Assembly (NCBI GenBank): GCA_963711095.1
Contig: CAVQCX010000013.1
Location: forward strand, 62,001 to 126,000
From: CAVQCX01 sp963711095
GTDB taxonomy: Bacteria; Pseudomonadota; Gammaproteobacteria; Chromatiales; Chromatiaceae
Direction of reading: 5' to 3'
Length of the DNA: 64,000 nt
Position numbers and translations under genes: made by a program. Below are positions 56,652-64,000 of this stretch, in pieces (the first letter of the stretch is position 1; each line of letters starts with the position of its first letter). The notes under the pieces are model-generated. The model worked only from the letters and a program-made list of their open reading frames with translations. It ran no database searches and was not told the origin of the DNA.

Positions 56652-56977
56652 GACTGGTGGCCGATACCTTCCTGCTGCTCGGCGGGATCTTCTCTCTCCT
56701 GGGGGCCTTTGGGCTGCTGCGTATGCCCGACGTCTACAACCGCATCCAGGCGGGCACCAAGGCGGTGACCCTGGGCGCCCTGTGCTTCCTGATCGGGGTG
56801 GGTCTGCTCCAGCCCGGCTGGTGGGCCAAGCTGGTGTGCATCGCCGGCTTCATCCTGCTGACCAACCCGATCGGCTCCTCGACCGTCGCCCGTGCCCTCT
56901 ACCTATCCGGGGTGCGCCCCTGGGCGGCCCCGCAGCCGACGGCCGGCGACACCCGGGAGCAGGAGGGGACATCATGA
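56648..56977 (+). CDS. mnhG: MnhG/MrpG-type antiporter subunit (MbxC-like)
   Basis: A 109-residue three-helix protein with the signature LLRMPDVYNRIQAGTKAVTL, followed by TNPIGSSTVARALYLSG. It overlaps both neighbours by ATGA. Part of the Na+/H+ antiporter module. Confidence 0.93.
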   Translation: MRLVADTFLLLGGIFSLLGAFGLLRMPDVYNRIQAGTKAVTLGALCFLIGVGLLQPGWWAKLVCIAGFILLTNPIGSSTVARALYLSGVRPWAAPQPTAGDTREQEGTS

Positions 56978-57288
56978 CCTGGATCGCCCTGATCATAGTG
57001 GTACTGGTGCTGGTGGCGGCCCTGGCGGTGCTGCTCCTGGACAGCCTGATCGGTGCCGTGGTGGCCAGCTCGGTGGTCTCGCTGGGTGTCTCGGTGCTCT
57101 TCGTGGTGCTGCTGGCCCCGGACGTGGCCCTGACCGAGGCGGCGGTGGGTGCCGGCCTGAGCAGTGTGGTGCTGGCCTTGGGGCTGCGCCGACTCGGCCT
57201 GTGGCGGCTGGAGGGGGATTCCGGCCAGGCCCACCCGCTGTTGCCCACCCATCCCGCGCCCGGACAGGGAGGCACCGACGATGCGTAA
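56974..57288 (+). CDS. DUF4040 subunit (MrpA C-terminal / MbxD-like)
   Basis: A 104-residue protein starting MTWIALIIVVLVLVAALAVL (ATGA overlap with mnhG). The three-helix pattern with LLDSLIGAVVASSVVSLGVS and LAPDVALTEAAVGAGLSSVV matches the DUF4040 domain, a stand-alone subunit (MbhD/MbxD) in archaeal complexes and the C-terminal part of MrpA in bacterial antiporters. The acidic PDVALTEA residues lie on the proposed ion path. Confidence 0.9.
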   Translation: MTWIALIIVVLVLVAALAVLLLDSLIGAVVASSVVSLGVSVLFVVLLAPDVALTEAAVGAGLSSVVLALGLRRLGLWRLEGDSGQAHPLLPTHPAPGQGGTDDA

Positions 57289-57970
57289 CCTCGCCTCGCT
57301 GGTCTTCAGCCTGGGACTGGCCTTCTTCCTGCTCACCATCGCCGCCCAGCTCGGCTACGGGGAGACCCCGATGCTGATCGGCTCGGGCATCCTCGATGGG
57401 GCGGAGCGGACGGTGGGCGCGGCCAACATCGTCACCTCGGTGGTGTTCGGCTACCGCGGCTTCGACACCCTGGGCGAGCTGTCCATCCTGTTCGCCGCCG
57501 CCACCGCGGCTGGGCTGGTGCTGGGCCACCGCCGTGCGGAGGCCAAGGACGATCCCGAGGGCGGGATGATCCTGAGCGCGGGAGCAGAGCTGCTCTTCCC
57601 CCTGCTGCTGCTGGTGGGGCTCTACATCGTGGTGCACGGCCATCTGACCCCGGGGGGCGGCTTCCAGGGGGGTGTGATTCTGGCCGCGGCCTTCTTCGTC
57701 TCGGTCATCGCCAGGCCCGCCCAGCGTCTGAGCCACGCGGGCATCTCCATCATCGAGGGGCTGGCGGGGGCCGGCTTCATCCTGATCGGCCTCTGGGCCC
57801 TGGTTGAGGACGGCAGCTTCCTCCAGCCTCTGCTCGGCCATGGGGTGCTGGGCCAGCTGCTCTCGGCCGGGACCCTGCCCCTGCTCTCCTCGGCGGTGGG
57901 TCTCAAGGTCGGCGCCGAGCTGGCAGGCCTGCTCGCTCACATCTCGGAAGCGGAGGCCAGCGAGCCATGA
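57281..57970 (+). CDS. mnhB: MbhE-MbhF (MnhB) fusion subunit, MbxF-like
   Basis: The ATG at 57281 lies 8 bp inside the preceding gene. The 229-residue product has an N-terminal part like MbhE (AANIVTSVVFGYRGFDTLGE, LSILFAAATAAGL) and a C-terminal MnhB part (SAGAELLFPLLLLVGLYIVV, HGHLTPGGGFQGGVILAAAF). In Mbh these are separate subunits; the fusion is the arrangement described for Mbx, where it is called MbxF. Confidence 0.92.
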   Translation: MRNLASLVFSLGLAFFLLTIAAQLGYGETPMLIGSGILDGAERTVGAANIVTSVVFGYRGFDTLGELSILFAAATAAGLVLGHRRAEAKDDPEGGMILSAGAELLFPLLLLVGLYIVVHGHLTPGGGFQGGVILAAAFFVSVIARPAQRLSHAGISIIEGLAGAGFILIGLWALVEDGSFLQPLLGHGVLGQLLSAGTLPLLSSAVGLKVGAELAGLLAHISEAEASEP

Positions 57971-58446
57971 TTCCCTTCTCCCTGGAATCCATCCTGTATA
58001 CGGGTGCCATCGGCCTGGTGGTCATAGGCATCCTCGGGCTGGTGGTCTCCGACCACCTGCTGCGCATGCTGCTCGCGCTGGCGGTCGCCGAGGCCGGCGG
58101 CAACCTGCTGATCGTGCTGGCAGGCTACCGTGGCGGGGCGGTGGCGCCCATCCTCGGCTATGCCGCGCCCGGAACAGCCATGGTCGATCCCGTCCCCCAG
58201 GCCCTGGTGCTGACCGCCATCGTCATCGGGGTAGGGGTCCAGGCCCTGGCGGTGGCCCTGCTGGTGCGGGTCTATCGGGCCTACGGGACCCTGGACCTGC
58301 GCCGACTGGTGGAGCACCTGCAGGGCGACATCGCCAAGGCGGCGGGCATCCCCCGCTTGTCCAGTACCCACGGACCCGCGGGCGGGCGGCCCCTGCCGCC
58401 CGTTCCGGTCGCAACCTTCCACGGCACCCGCGGAGGCCGGTCATGA
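57967..58446 (+). CDS. mnhC: MnhC/NuoK-type subunit (MbxG-like)
   Basis: A 159-residue three-helix protein (LYTGAIGLVVIGILGLVVSD, RMLLALAVAEAGGNLLIVLA with the membrane Glu, DPVPQALVLTAIVIGVGVQA). The DPxPQALVLTAIVIG motif is diagnostic of MrpC. The C-terminal ~40 residues are soluble. ATGA overlaps at both ends. Confidence 0.93.
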   Translation: MIPFSLESILYTGAIGLVVIGILGLVVSDHLLRMLLALAVAEAGGNLLIVLAGYRGGAVAPILGYAAPGTAMVDPVPQALVLTAIVIGVGVQALAVALLVRVYRAYGTLDLRRLVEHLQGDIAKAAGIPRLSSTHGPAGGRPLPPVPVATFHGTRGGRS

Positions 58447-60218
58447 GCGGCGCGAGCCTGGCCTGGTCGGTGAGCCCGGCCCTGCCCATCGTCCTGCCCC
58501 TGCTCGGGGCCTTCCTGCTCCGGCCCCTCGCCCAGGTCTCGGGCAGCCTGGCGCGGGCCCTGGGTCCGCTGGTCCTGATCGTCTGCGCCTGGCTGATCTT
58601 CCGGCTCTGGTCAGTCCAAGGGGGTGAGCCGATAGCGGTGGCCATCGGCGGCTTCGCCGCGCCGCTGGGGATACTGCTCTACGTGGACCGCATCGCCCTG
58701 CTCTTCGCCATGGCGGTGCCGAGCTTCACCCTGCTGTTCTGGCCTTGGGCCGAGTCAGGTGAGCAGGCCACGCGGGAGGCGGCCCTGCTCCTGCTGATGG
58801 CGGCCTCGCTGACCGGGCTCGCCCTGTCCGGGGACATCTTCAACATCTATGTCTTCTACGAGCTGGCCGCGGTCGCCTCCTTCGGGCTGGTGACCCTGAG
58901 CGCCACCGGGCGGGCCCATGTGGCGGGCATCCGCTACCTGCTGCAGAGCGCGCTGGGCTCCCTGCTGGCGCTGATCGGCATCGCCATCCTCTACGCCAAG
59001 ACCGGCAGCCTGAACCTGGCCCAGCTCTCGCAGCTGGCCCCGGGTAGCCTGCACGACCCTCTGGGGCTGGCGGCCTTCGCCCTGATGCTGATCGGCTTCG
59101 GGGTCAAGGGCGAGCTCTTCCCGGTCAACACCTGGGTGCCCGAGGTCTATGCCACCGCGCCCGCCCGGATCTCGGCCCTGCTCGCCGGGCTGGTCTCCAA
59201 GCTGGCGGTGCTGGTGGTGGTGCGCCTTCTGGTGCTGGTGTTCAACCAGCCCGAGGCGTCCCAGCTGCTGGTGGTCCTGGGGGTGCTCGGCATGGTCAGC
59301 GGCGAGCTGTCGGCCTGGCGAGCGAAAGATTTCCCGCGCCTGCTCGCCTTCTCCTCCATCGGCCAGCTCGGTATGGTGTTCATCGCCTTCTCCCTGTCCG
59401 GCTCCATCGGCATCCTGGCGGGACTGGCAGTGGCGCTGCACCACCTGCTGGTCAAGTCGGGTCTCTTCGCCCTGTCTGCGCGCTGGGGCGGCTCCCTGGA
59501 TGCGCTCACGGGACAGGGGCGGCGCTCGCCCCTCGCCGGGGCGGTCTATGTGCTCTTCGCCCTGTCGCTGATCGGCGTGCCGCCCCTGCCCGGATTCTGG
59601 ACCAAGCTGATCGTGCTGATCGGGCTCGCCAAGGGCGGGCCCCTGGCGCTCACGGCCATGGCGGCCATCCTGGTGGTCACCGCCATCGAGGCCAACTACC
59701 TGTTCCGGCTGGCGGTGCGCCTGTACAGCCGGGATGACACCGAGGTGGCCACCGCTTCGCGTCCTACCCTCGGCGCGGGGCTGGTCGCCCCCCTGCTGGC
59801 GACTGTCCTGCTCGGCGTGACCCTGGCCATAGCCCCGGTCGCCGACGGCCTTCGCACCGTCGCCAACCAGACGGTGGATGCAGATACCTACGTTAGAACC
59901 GCGCTCCCGCCTGGCCATGCACCGGTGTTGGCGCTTTCGCCGCGGCTGGAGAGGTATGCGGGGCCCGCTCCGAGGAACGCCGTAAACCCCTGCGAGAGCT
60001 CCGCAGTCCTGCTTCGCTCGCAGGCCCGGGGCTCACCATCCGTGGCGAGCCCGTTCGGCCGGCAAGAGCGCCACTGGCGCTCTTGCTCCTCGGCCTCACC
60101 CCTGGGGGCGCGGCTGCAACCGTCCTGGCCGCAGACGCCCTCGGATCGCGCCCCGGACCCCTCTGCTCCCGCACTCGATAGCATCGCCCGCGCCCCGACC
60201 CTCGCCCGTAAGGATTGA
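58443..60218 (+). CDS. mnhD: MnhD/NuoN-like antiporter subunit (MbxH-like) with unusual C-terminal extension
   Basis: The ATG at 58443 overlaps mnhC (ATGA). The 591-residue protein is a 14-helix proton/sodium-translocating subunit: NIYVFYELAAVASFGLVTLS carries the TM5 Glu, LMLIGFGVKGELFPVNTWVP the TM7 Lys, and SSIGQLGMVFIAFSLSGSIG and LHHLLVKSGLFALSARWGGS later ion-path residues. After DADTYVRTALPP, where family members end, there are ~105 residues of low-complexity, Ser/Pro/Arg-rich sequence containing a perfect hairpin at DNA level. Confidence 0.9.
   Translation: MSGASLAWSVSPALPIVLPLLGAFLLRPLAQVSGSLARALGPLVLIVCAWLIFRLWSVQGGEPIAVAIGGFAAPLGILLYVDRIALLFAMAVPSFTLLFWPWAESGEQATREAALLLLMAASLTGLALSGDIFNIYVFYELAAVASFGLVTLSATGRAHVAGIRYLLQSALGSLLALIGIAILYAKTGSLNLAQLSQLAPGSLHDPLGLAAFALMLIGFGVKGELFPVNTWVPEVYATAPARISALLAGLVSKLAVLVVVRLLVLVFNQPEASQLLVVLGVLGMVSGELSAWRAKDFPRLLAFSSIGQLGMVFIAFSLSGSIGILAGLAVALHHLLVKSGLFALSARWGGSLDALTGQGRRSPLAGAVYVLFALSLIGVPPLPGFWTKLIVLIGLAKGGPLALTAMAAILVVTAIEANYLFRLAVRLYSRDDTEVATASRPTLGAGLVAPLLATVLLGVTLAIAPVADGLRTVANQTVDADTYVRTALPPGHAPVLALSPRLERYAGPAPRNAVNPCESSAVLLRSQARGSPSVASPFGRQERHWRSCSSASPLGARLQPSWPQTPSDRAPDPSAPALDSIARAPTLARKD
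60062..60086. repeat. Perfect hairpin in the mbxH-like 3' end
   Basis: GCAAGAGCGCC (60062-60072), loop ACT, GGCGCTCTTGC (60076-60086). It lies in the non-conserved C-terminal extension and is followed by tcctcggcctcacccc, resembling a degenerate copy near 11330. It is probably a REP-type repeat that landed in the gene end. Confidence 0.8.
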
Positions 60219-60220
60219 CC

Positions 60221-62089
60221 ATGACGTCCCTCGACTTGCTGTTTCTCGTCTCGGGCCTGACCCTGGCGGTGGCCCTGGCGCTCGGTCGGCAGCGCCTGTC
60301 CGGGCCCCTGCTGGTGCTGCTCTATGCCGCGCAGCTGGCCGCGCTGATCGGGACCGGCTGCCTGTTCGGCCAGCCGGTTCATGCCTCCTTCAGCGTCACG
60401 GTGCTCGATCAGCCCATGCACTGGCGCTACGACGCCCTGTCCTGGTTCTTCGCCGTGATCACCATCGGGGCGGGGCTGTTCTGCGCCTGGTATGCCTCCG
60501 GGGTCTGGCAGGGGCGCTATGCCGAGTCCGGGAGCAGCCCCTGGCTGTTCCATGTCGCCCTGGCCGCCAACGTCTTCGCCATGGTGGTGCTGCTAGGCAG
60601 TGGCGACTTCCTGTCCCTGTTCCTGGGCTGGGAGCTGGTGAGCTGGGCCAGCTTCCTGCTCATGGCCCTCGGCGGTGCCGCCTCCGGCCGCGCCGCCCTG
60701 CGCTACCTGACCTACGCCTTCAGCGGGGCCATGGCCATCCTCGGGGCCATGGCGCTGCTCTACGTCCAGGCCGGCTCCCTGGAGTATGCGCGGGTTGCGG
60801 CGGTCCTCCCCGAGATGGACACATTCCAGGTGGCCCTGCTGGCGGCCCTGCTCGGCGGCGGCTTCGCGGTCAAGATGGGCCTGCTGCCCTTCCATCTCTG
60901 GCAAGCGGCGGGCTATGCGGAGACCCCGGGGCCGGGCTCGGCATTCCTGGGGGCCATCTCCGCGCGCATGGGTCTCTACGCCATCATCGTGGTGATCGTG
61001 GGCATGGTCGGGGTCGCACGGCTGGCGGGCATGGGCATCCCCTACACCTTCCTCAGCGCCCGCGATCTGATCGCCTGGGTCGCCGCCCTGACCGTGGTGT
61101 TGCCCACCTACACCGCCCTGCAGCAGCACGACGCCCGCTACCTGCTGGCCTGGCACGGCATTGGTCAGGGCGGCTACATGCTGCTGGGGCTGATGGTGGG
61201 CGACGCCATCGGCTCGGCGGGCGGGCTGCTGCATGTGCTCAACTACGCCCTGACCCAGGCGGCCCTGCTGATGGCGGTGTTCGCGGTGGCCCACCGCACG
61301 GGGACCACCGACCTGAACAAGCTGGGCGGGCTGGTGACGCGCATGCCGCTCACCTTCCTGGTGCTGCTGTTCGGGATCATCAGCCTGGCCGGGCTGCCGC
61401 CCATGGCCGGCTTCGTCTCCAAGTGGATGGTCTACCGCTCCCTGATCACCGAAGGGATGCCCCTGCTGTTCGTGGCCGCCGTCGTCGGCACCCTGGGCAC
61501 CATCCTCTCGGTCTACAAGCTGATCCACAATATCTTCCTCGGCCAGCTGCGCGTGGAGCACGTGGAGGTGCGCGAGGCCCCGCTCAGCATGCTGGTGCCC
61601 ATGCTGCTGCTTGCGGCGCTGATCTTCCTGGCGGGGCTCATGCCCGGCCCGGCCCTGAGCTGGGTGGCCCAGGTGCAGCAACAGCTCGGCCTGCCGATGG
61701 TGCACTACAGCCTGGGCGGTGTGGTCGACCCCCGAGGCGGGCTGGATATGATCTGGCTGGTCAGTATCCTGATGGGCGGCTTCGGCGTCGGCGCCCTGGT
61801 CTTTTTCGGGCTGGGCGGACCCTCCCGTCGGGTGCATCAACTCGACAACTACGCGGGCGGCCACTTCCTGACCGCGGACGTGCGCTACCAGTACAGCGAC
61901 AACTTCTACGCCGGGCTGATGCACCTGATCGGCCCCTGGTACCGCGGGGCCTTCCAATGGCTGGAGGGCGCCGTCGGAGCGGTGGTCGACCTGCTCTCCT
62001 ACGGGATGCACTGGATCTACCGCTCCGTTCAACCCCTGGTCTTCCTGCTCGCGACCAGCCTGGCCGTGCTGGTCTGGGCTGCCATCTGA
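60221..62089 (+). CDS. Second antiporter-like subunit, NuoL/MrpA-like (MbxH'-like)
   Basis: The ATG at 60221 has AAGGA seven bases upstream. The 622-residue protein is a second NuoL/M/N-type subunit: LGWELVSWASFLLMALGG (TM5 Glu), GGFAVKMGLLPFHLWQAAGY (TM7 Lys), LAWHGIGQGGYMLLGLMVGD and TQAALLMAVFAVAHRTGTTD. A C-terminal segment after ~residue 495 (DPRGGLDMIWLVSILMGGFG onward) adds further helices. In Mbx the extra H' subunit follows H, as here. Confidence 0.92.
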   Translation: MTSLDLLFLVSGLTLAVALALGRQRLSGPLLVLLYAAQLAALIGTGCLFGQPVHASFSVTVLDQPMHWRYDALSWFFAVITIGAGLFCAWYASGVWQGRYAESGSSPWLFHVALAANVFAMVVLLGSGDFLSLFLGWELVSWASFLLMALGGAASGRAALRYLTYAFSGAMAILGAMALLYVQAGSLEYARVAAVLPEMDTFQVALLAALLGGGFAVKMGLLPFHLWQAAGYAETPGPGSAFLGAISARMGLYAIIVVIVGMVGVARLAGMGIPYTFLSARDLIAWVAALTVVLPTYTALQQHDARYLLAWHGIGQGGYMLLGLMVGDAIGSAGGLLHVLNYALTQAALLMAVFAVAHRTGTTDLNKLGGLVTRMPLTFLVLLFGIISLAGLPPMAGFVSKWMVYRSLITEGMPLLFVAAVVGTLGTILSVYKLIHNIFLGQLRVEHVEVREAPLSMLVPMLLLAALIFLAGLMPGPALSWVAQVQQQLGLPMVHYSLGGVVDPRGGLDMIWLVSILMGGFGVGALVFFGLGGPSRRVHQLDNYAGGHFLTADVRYQYSDNFYAGLMHLIGPWYRGAFQWLEGAVGAVVDLLSYGMHWIYRSVQPLVFLLATSLAVLVWAAI

Positions 62090-62104
62090 GCCGAGGTATC
62101 CGAG

Positions 62105-63004
62105 ATGGACTGGAAATCGCTCCTACTGGAGCTGCTGCTCATGCCCCTGGTGGCCTTCATCGTGGGCATGGCCATGGTGCTGATGATGCGCCGAATCGCG
62201 GCCAAGCTGCAGCGGCGGGTCGGCCCGCCCCTGCTCCAGCCGCTCTACGACATCGTCAAGCTGCACGCCAAGCAGACCCAGGTCTCCCACGGCCTGATCC
62301 ACGAGATCGGCATCGTCATGGCGATCGGCGGCTATGTGGCGGCCGAGACCCTGCTGCCCGTGCCGGGCATGAACGGGATCGCCGCGCAAGCGGGTCTGGT
62401 CGCCCTGCTCTACATGACCATGATCCCCTCGCTGGGCCTGGCCCTGGGCGTGGGCCAGTGCGCCAACCCCAACGGGTCCATCGGCATCTCCCGGGCCCTG
62501 ACCGCCATGCTCGCCTATGACGTGCCCCTGGTGATCGTCATCTTCGGCGTGGCCTACCACTTCGGAACCACCAACCTGGTGGACATCATCGCCATCCAGC
62601 AGGCAGGCGGACCCGCCACCTGGGGGGCGGCGCAGATGCCGCTGCTCGCCATCGCCGGGCTCTTCGCCCTGCAGGGGATGCTCGGCAAGCACCCGTTCGA
62701 GATCTATGTGGCGCCCGCGGAGATCGCCACCGGGCCCATGGTGGAGATGGGCGGCAAGTTCCTCGGCGGGCTGTTCGTGATGCAGTGCTTTCAGCTTTAC
62801 ACCGCGGGGGTGCTCTACACCACCCTCTTTCTGGGCGGCGGGGAGAACTGGCCAAGCTTCCTGGTCAAGAGCTTCGCGGTGCTCGCCATCCCCATGAGCC
62901 TCGCCATGCTCTTCCCGCGCTACCGCACCGAGGACCTGGTGCGCCTGCTGTGGAAATGGCCGGTCATGCTGGGCCTGGTCGGCCTGGCCTTTGTGCTGAG
63001 GTAA
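62105..63004 (+). CDS. NuoH-like membrane subunit (MbxM-like)
   Basis: A 299-residue protein with about eight helices. MRRIAAKLQRRVGPPLLQPL and the loop YDIVKLHAKQTQ match the NuoH/HyfC/MbhM signature, and ALQGMLGKHPFEIYVAPAEI, ATGPMVEMGG matches the PFD-like/E-rich quinone-site loop. It connects the peripheral Fe-S arm to the antiporter-like subunits. GAGG precedes the ATG. Confidence 0.94.
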   Translation: MDWKSLLLELLLMPLVAFIVGMAMVLMMRRIAAKLQRRVGPPLLQPLYDIVKLHAKQTQVSHGLIHEIGIVMAIGGYVAAETLLPVPGMNGIAAQAGLVALLYMTMIPSLGLALGVGQCANPNGSIGISRALTAMLAYDVPLVIVIFGVAYHFGTTNLVDIIAIQQAGGPATWGAAQMPLLAIAGLFALQGMLGKHPFEIYVAPAEIATGPMVEMGGKFLGGLFVMQCFQLYTAGVLYTTLFLGGGENWPSFLVKSFAVLAIPMSLAMLFPRYRTEDLVRLLWKWPVMLGLVGLAFVLR

Positions 63005-63009
63005 GCCCC

Positions 63010-63762
63010 ATGAGCCTTCTCGACAAGATCCCGATCCGCCAGGAGCGCCTGCCCCAACCCGGCGGCCCGACCCAGGCGAAAGCGCGGACCAACCCGCTCG
63101 CCCACGTCTTCGACGAGCTGATCAACTTCGCCCGCTCGCGCTCGCTGTTCATGCTGCACTACTGCACCGGGTGCGGGGCGGTGGAGCTGCCGCCGGCCAT
63201 GACCTCGCGCTTCGACATGGAGCGCCTGGGCATACAGCCCATGGTCTCGCCGCGCCAGGCGGACATACTGCTGGTCACCGGCTACGTCTCGGTCAAGACC
63301 CTCAAGCGGGTGATCCTGACGTACGAGCAGATGGCCTCGCCCAAGTACGTCGTCGGCATCTGCTCCTGCACCGTCAACGGCGGCATGTACTGGCAGAGCT
63401 ACGCCACCGCCAAGAAGCTCAACGACTACCTGCCCGTGGACATCTACATCGCGGGCTGCATGCCGCGCCCCGAGGCGGTCATCGCCGGGCTGCGCGACCT
63501 GATCGAGAACATCAAGCGCGGCGAGGCCAACGCCTGGCAGGACTACTACCACCGCTACGACTACTACCTGGGCCACCAGCAGCGGCTGTTTAGCGAGAAC
63601 TGGCAGACCCCCACCGACGTGATCGGCGAGGCGCGCCACTACGGCCTGTTCGGCCCCGAGACCCTGGGCGAGCACACAGCCCTGCTGGAGCAACATCAAC
63701 GGCCCCTGGAGGCCCTGGAGATGAAGCTGGAGATCCCCGAGCTGAAGCGGAAAGCGCCATGA
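63010..63762 (+). CDS. NuoB-like iron-sulfur subunit (MbxJ-like)
   Basis: The ATG at 63010 (MSLLDKIPIRQERLPQPGGP) starts five bases after the NuoH-like stop. The 250-residue protein has the ligands of the proximal [4Fe-4S] cluster: C52 and C55 in HYCTGCGAVELPP, C118 in VGICSCTVNGG, and C150 in AGCMPRPE. This is the small subunit of complex I and group 4 hydrogenases. A ~75-residue C-terminal tail follows (YYHRYDYYLGHQQRLFSENW). It overlaps the next gene by ATGA-like CCATGA. Confidence 0.94.
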   Translation: MSLLDKIPIRQERLPQPGGPTQAKARTNPLAHVFDELINFARSRSLFMLHYCTGCGAVELPPAMTSRFDMERLGIQPMVSPRQADILLVTGYVSVKTLKRVILTYEQMASPKYVVGICSCTVNGGMYWQSYATAKKLNDYLPVDIYIAGCMPRPEAVIAGLRDLIENIKRGEANAWQDYYHRYDYYLGHQQRLFSENWQTPTDVIGEARHYGLFGPETLGEHTALLEQHQRPLEALEMKLEIPELKRKAP

Positions 63763-64000
63763 GCAAAGAGCTGTCGAGCTGGCTGGACCAGCTCCTCCAG
63801 GAGGTGGAGGGGATCAAGCTGCGCCGCAAGGGCGCACGGCGGCTGCGGGTCGACGTGGCCGCGGACGCCCTGCCCGCCCTGCTGGAGCTGCTGCGCGGCC
63901 GGGCCTCCTACGTGCACCTGTCGGCCATCAGCTGCGTGGACTGGCCGGAGGACGACCAGTTCGAGCTGGTCTACCACGTCTGGTCCTACGAGCTCCAATC
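63759..64000 (+). CDS. NuoC-like 30-kDa subunit (MbxK-like), 3' partial
   Basis: The ATG at 63759 overlaps the previous stop (ATGA). The visible ~80 residues (MSKELSSWLDQLLQEVEGIK ... RRLRVDVAADALPALLELLR ... FELVYHVWSYELQ) match the N-terminal half of the NuoC/HycE-N family. The gene runs past the window edge. The large catalytic subunit (MbxL/NuoD-like) is expected next. Confidence 0.88.
   Translation, partial: MSKELSSWLDQLLQEVEGIKLRRKGARRLRVDVAADALPALLELLRGRASYVHLSAISCVDWPEDDQFELVYHVWSYELQ

Overview
The window is a GC-rich (roughly two-thirds G+C), densely coded chromosomal segment. Gene content (cysS-ppiA-ppiB-lpxH block, mrcB, tsaB, yoaA/dinG-type helicase, pilU, YqcC, YebE, CPXCG protein) points to a gammaproteobacterium. 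A small Gly/Tyr-rich secreted protein resembling sulfur-globule proteins, an mtnBDC methionine-salvage cluster and a complex I-like ion-pumping cluster suggest a sulfur-oxidising member of the Chromatiales/Ectothiorhodospiraceae type. This placement is inference; there is no rRNA or tRNA gene in the window.

Layout. 1-13.3 kb is a surface-glycan / glycolipid region: a 5'-truncated di-iron hydroxylase, a Wzx-like flippase, GT4 and GT2 glycosyltransferases, a radical SAM/SPASM-like enzyme, a polyprenyl-phosphate GT2 fused to GtrA, a GT22-like mannosyltransferase and two large polytopic GT-C-like proteins, mostly coupled by ATGA overlaps. 13.3-19 kb holds envelope and secreted proteins: a glycine-zipper lipoprotein, the sulfur-globule-like protein, a secreted protein built of four ~53-residue repeats, and a two-gene proton-channel module (MotA/TolQ/ExbB-like plus a coiled-coil ExbD/MotB-like partner). 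19-41 kb is mostly housekeeping: glycerate kinase, DUF455 protein, yqcC, lpxH, ppiB, ppiA, cysS, pilU, mtnBDC, tsaB, DinG-family helicase, mrcB (with an apparent frameshift), a GATase, an alpha/beta hydrolase and recQ.

41-55 kb is an accessory zone: a 249-bp MITE-like element, a decayed copy of a two-gene cassette, a large MscS channel, a CorA transporter, the intact cassette bracketed by two direct copies of a ~330-bp hairpin-rich element, a VapBC-like toxin-antitoxin pair, a frameshifted spermidine-synthase-like gene, an S1-domain protein with a truncated duplicate, and a lower-GC DUF1326-DUF2182 pair. Repeats are unusually frequent and several run into coding sequence (GT22 protein, recQ zinc domain, mbxH-like C-terminus, mtnC and dinG 3' ends).

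55.8-64 kb (running off the edge) is the most interesting system: eleven same-strand, mostly overlapping genes whose order matches the archaeal Mbx/MBS (membrane-bound sulfane reductase) operon A-B-C-D-F-G-H-H'-M-J-K. It combines an Mrp-type Na+/H+ antiporter module with the membrane and iron-sulfur subunits of a group-4-hydrogenase/complex I-like enzyme. The catalytic large subunit lies beyond the window, so hydrogenase, sulfane reductase or ferredoxin-oxidising function cannot be decided here. If it is MBS-like, it would couple sulfur or ferredoxin redox chemistry to a sodium gradient in an organism that may also store sulfur globules.
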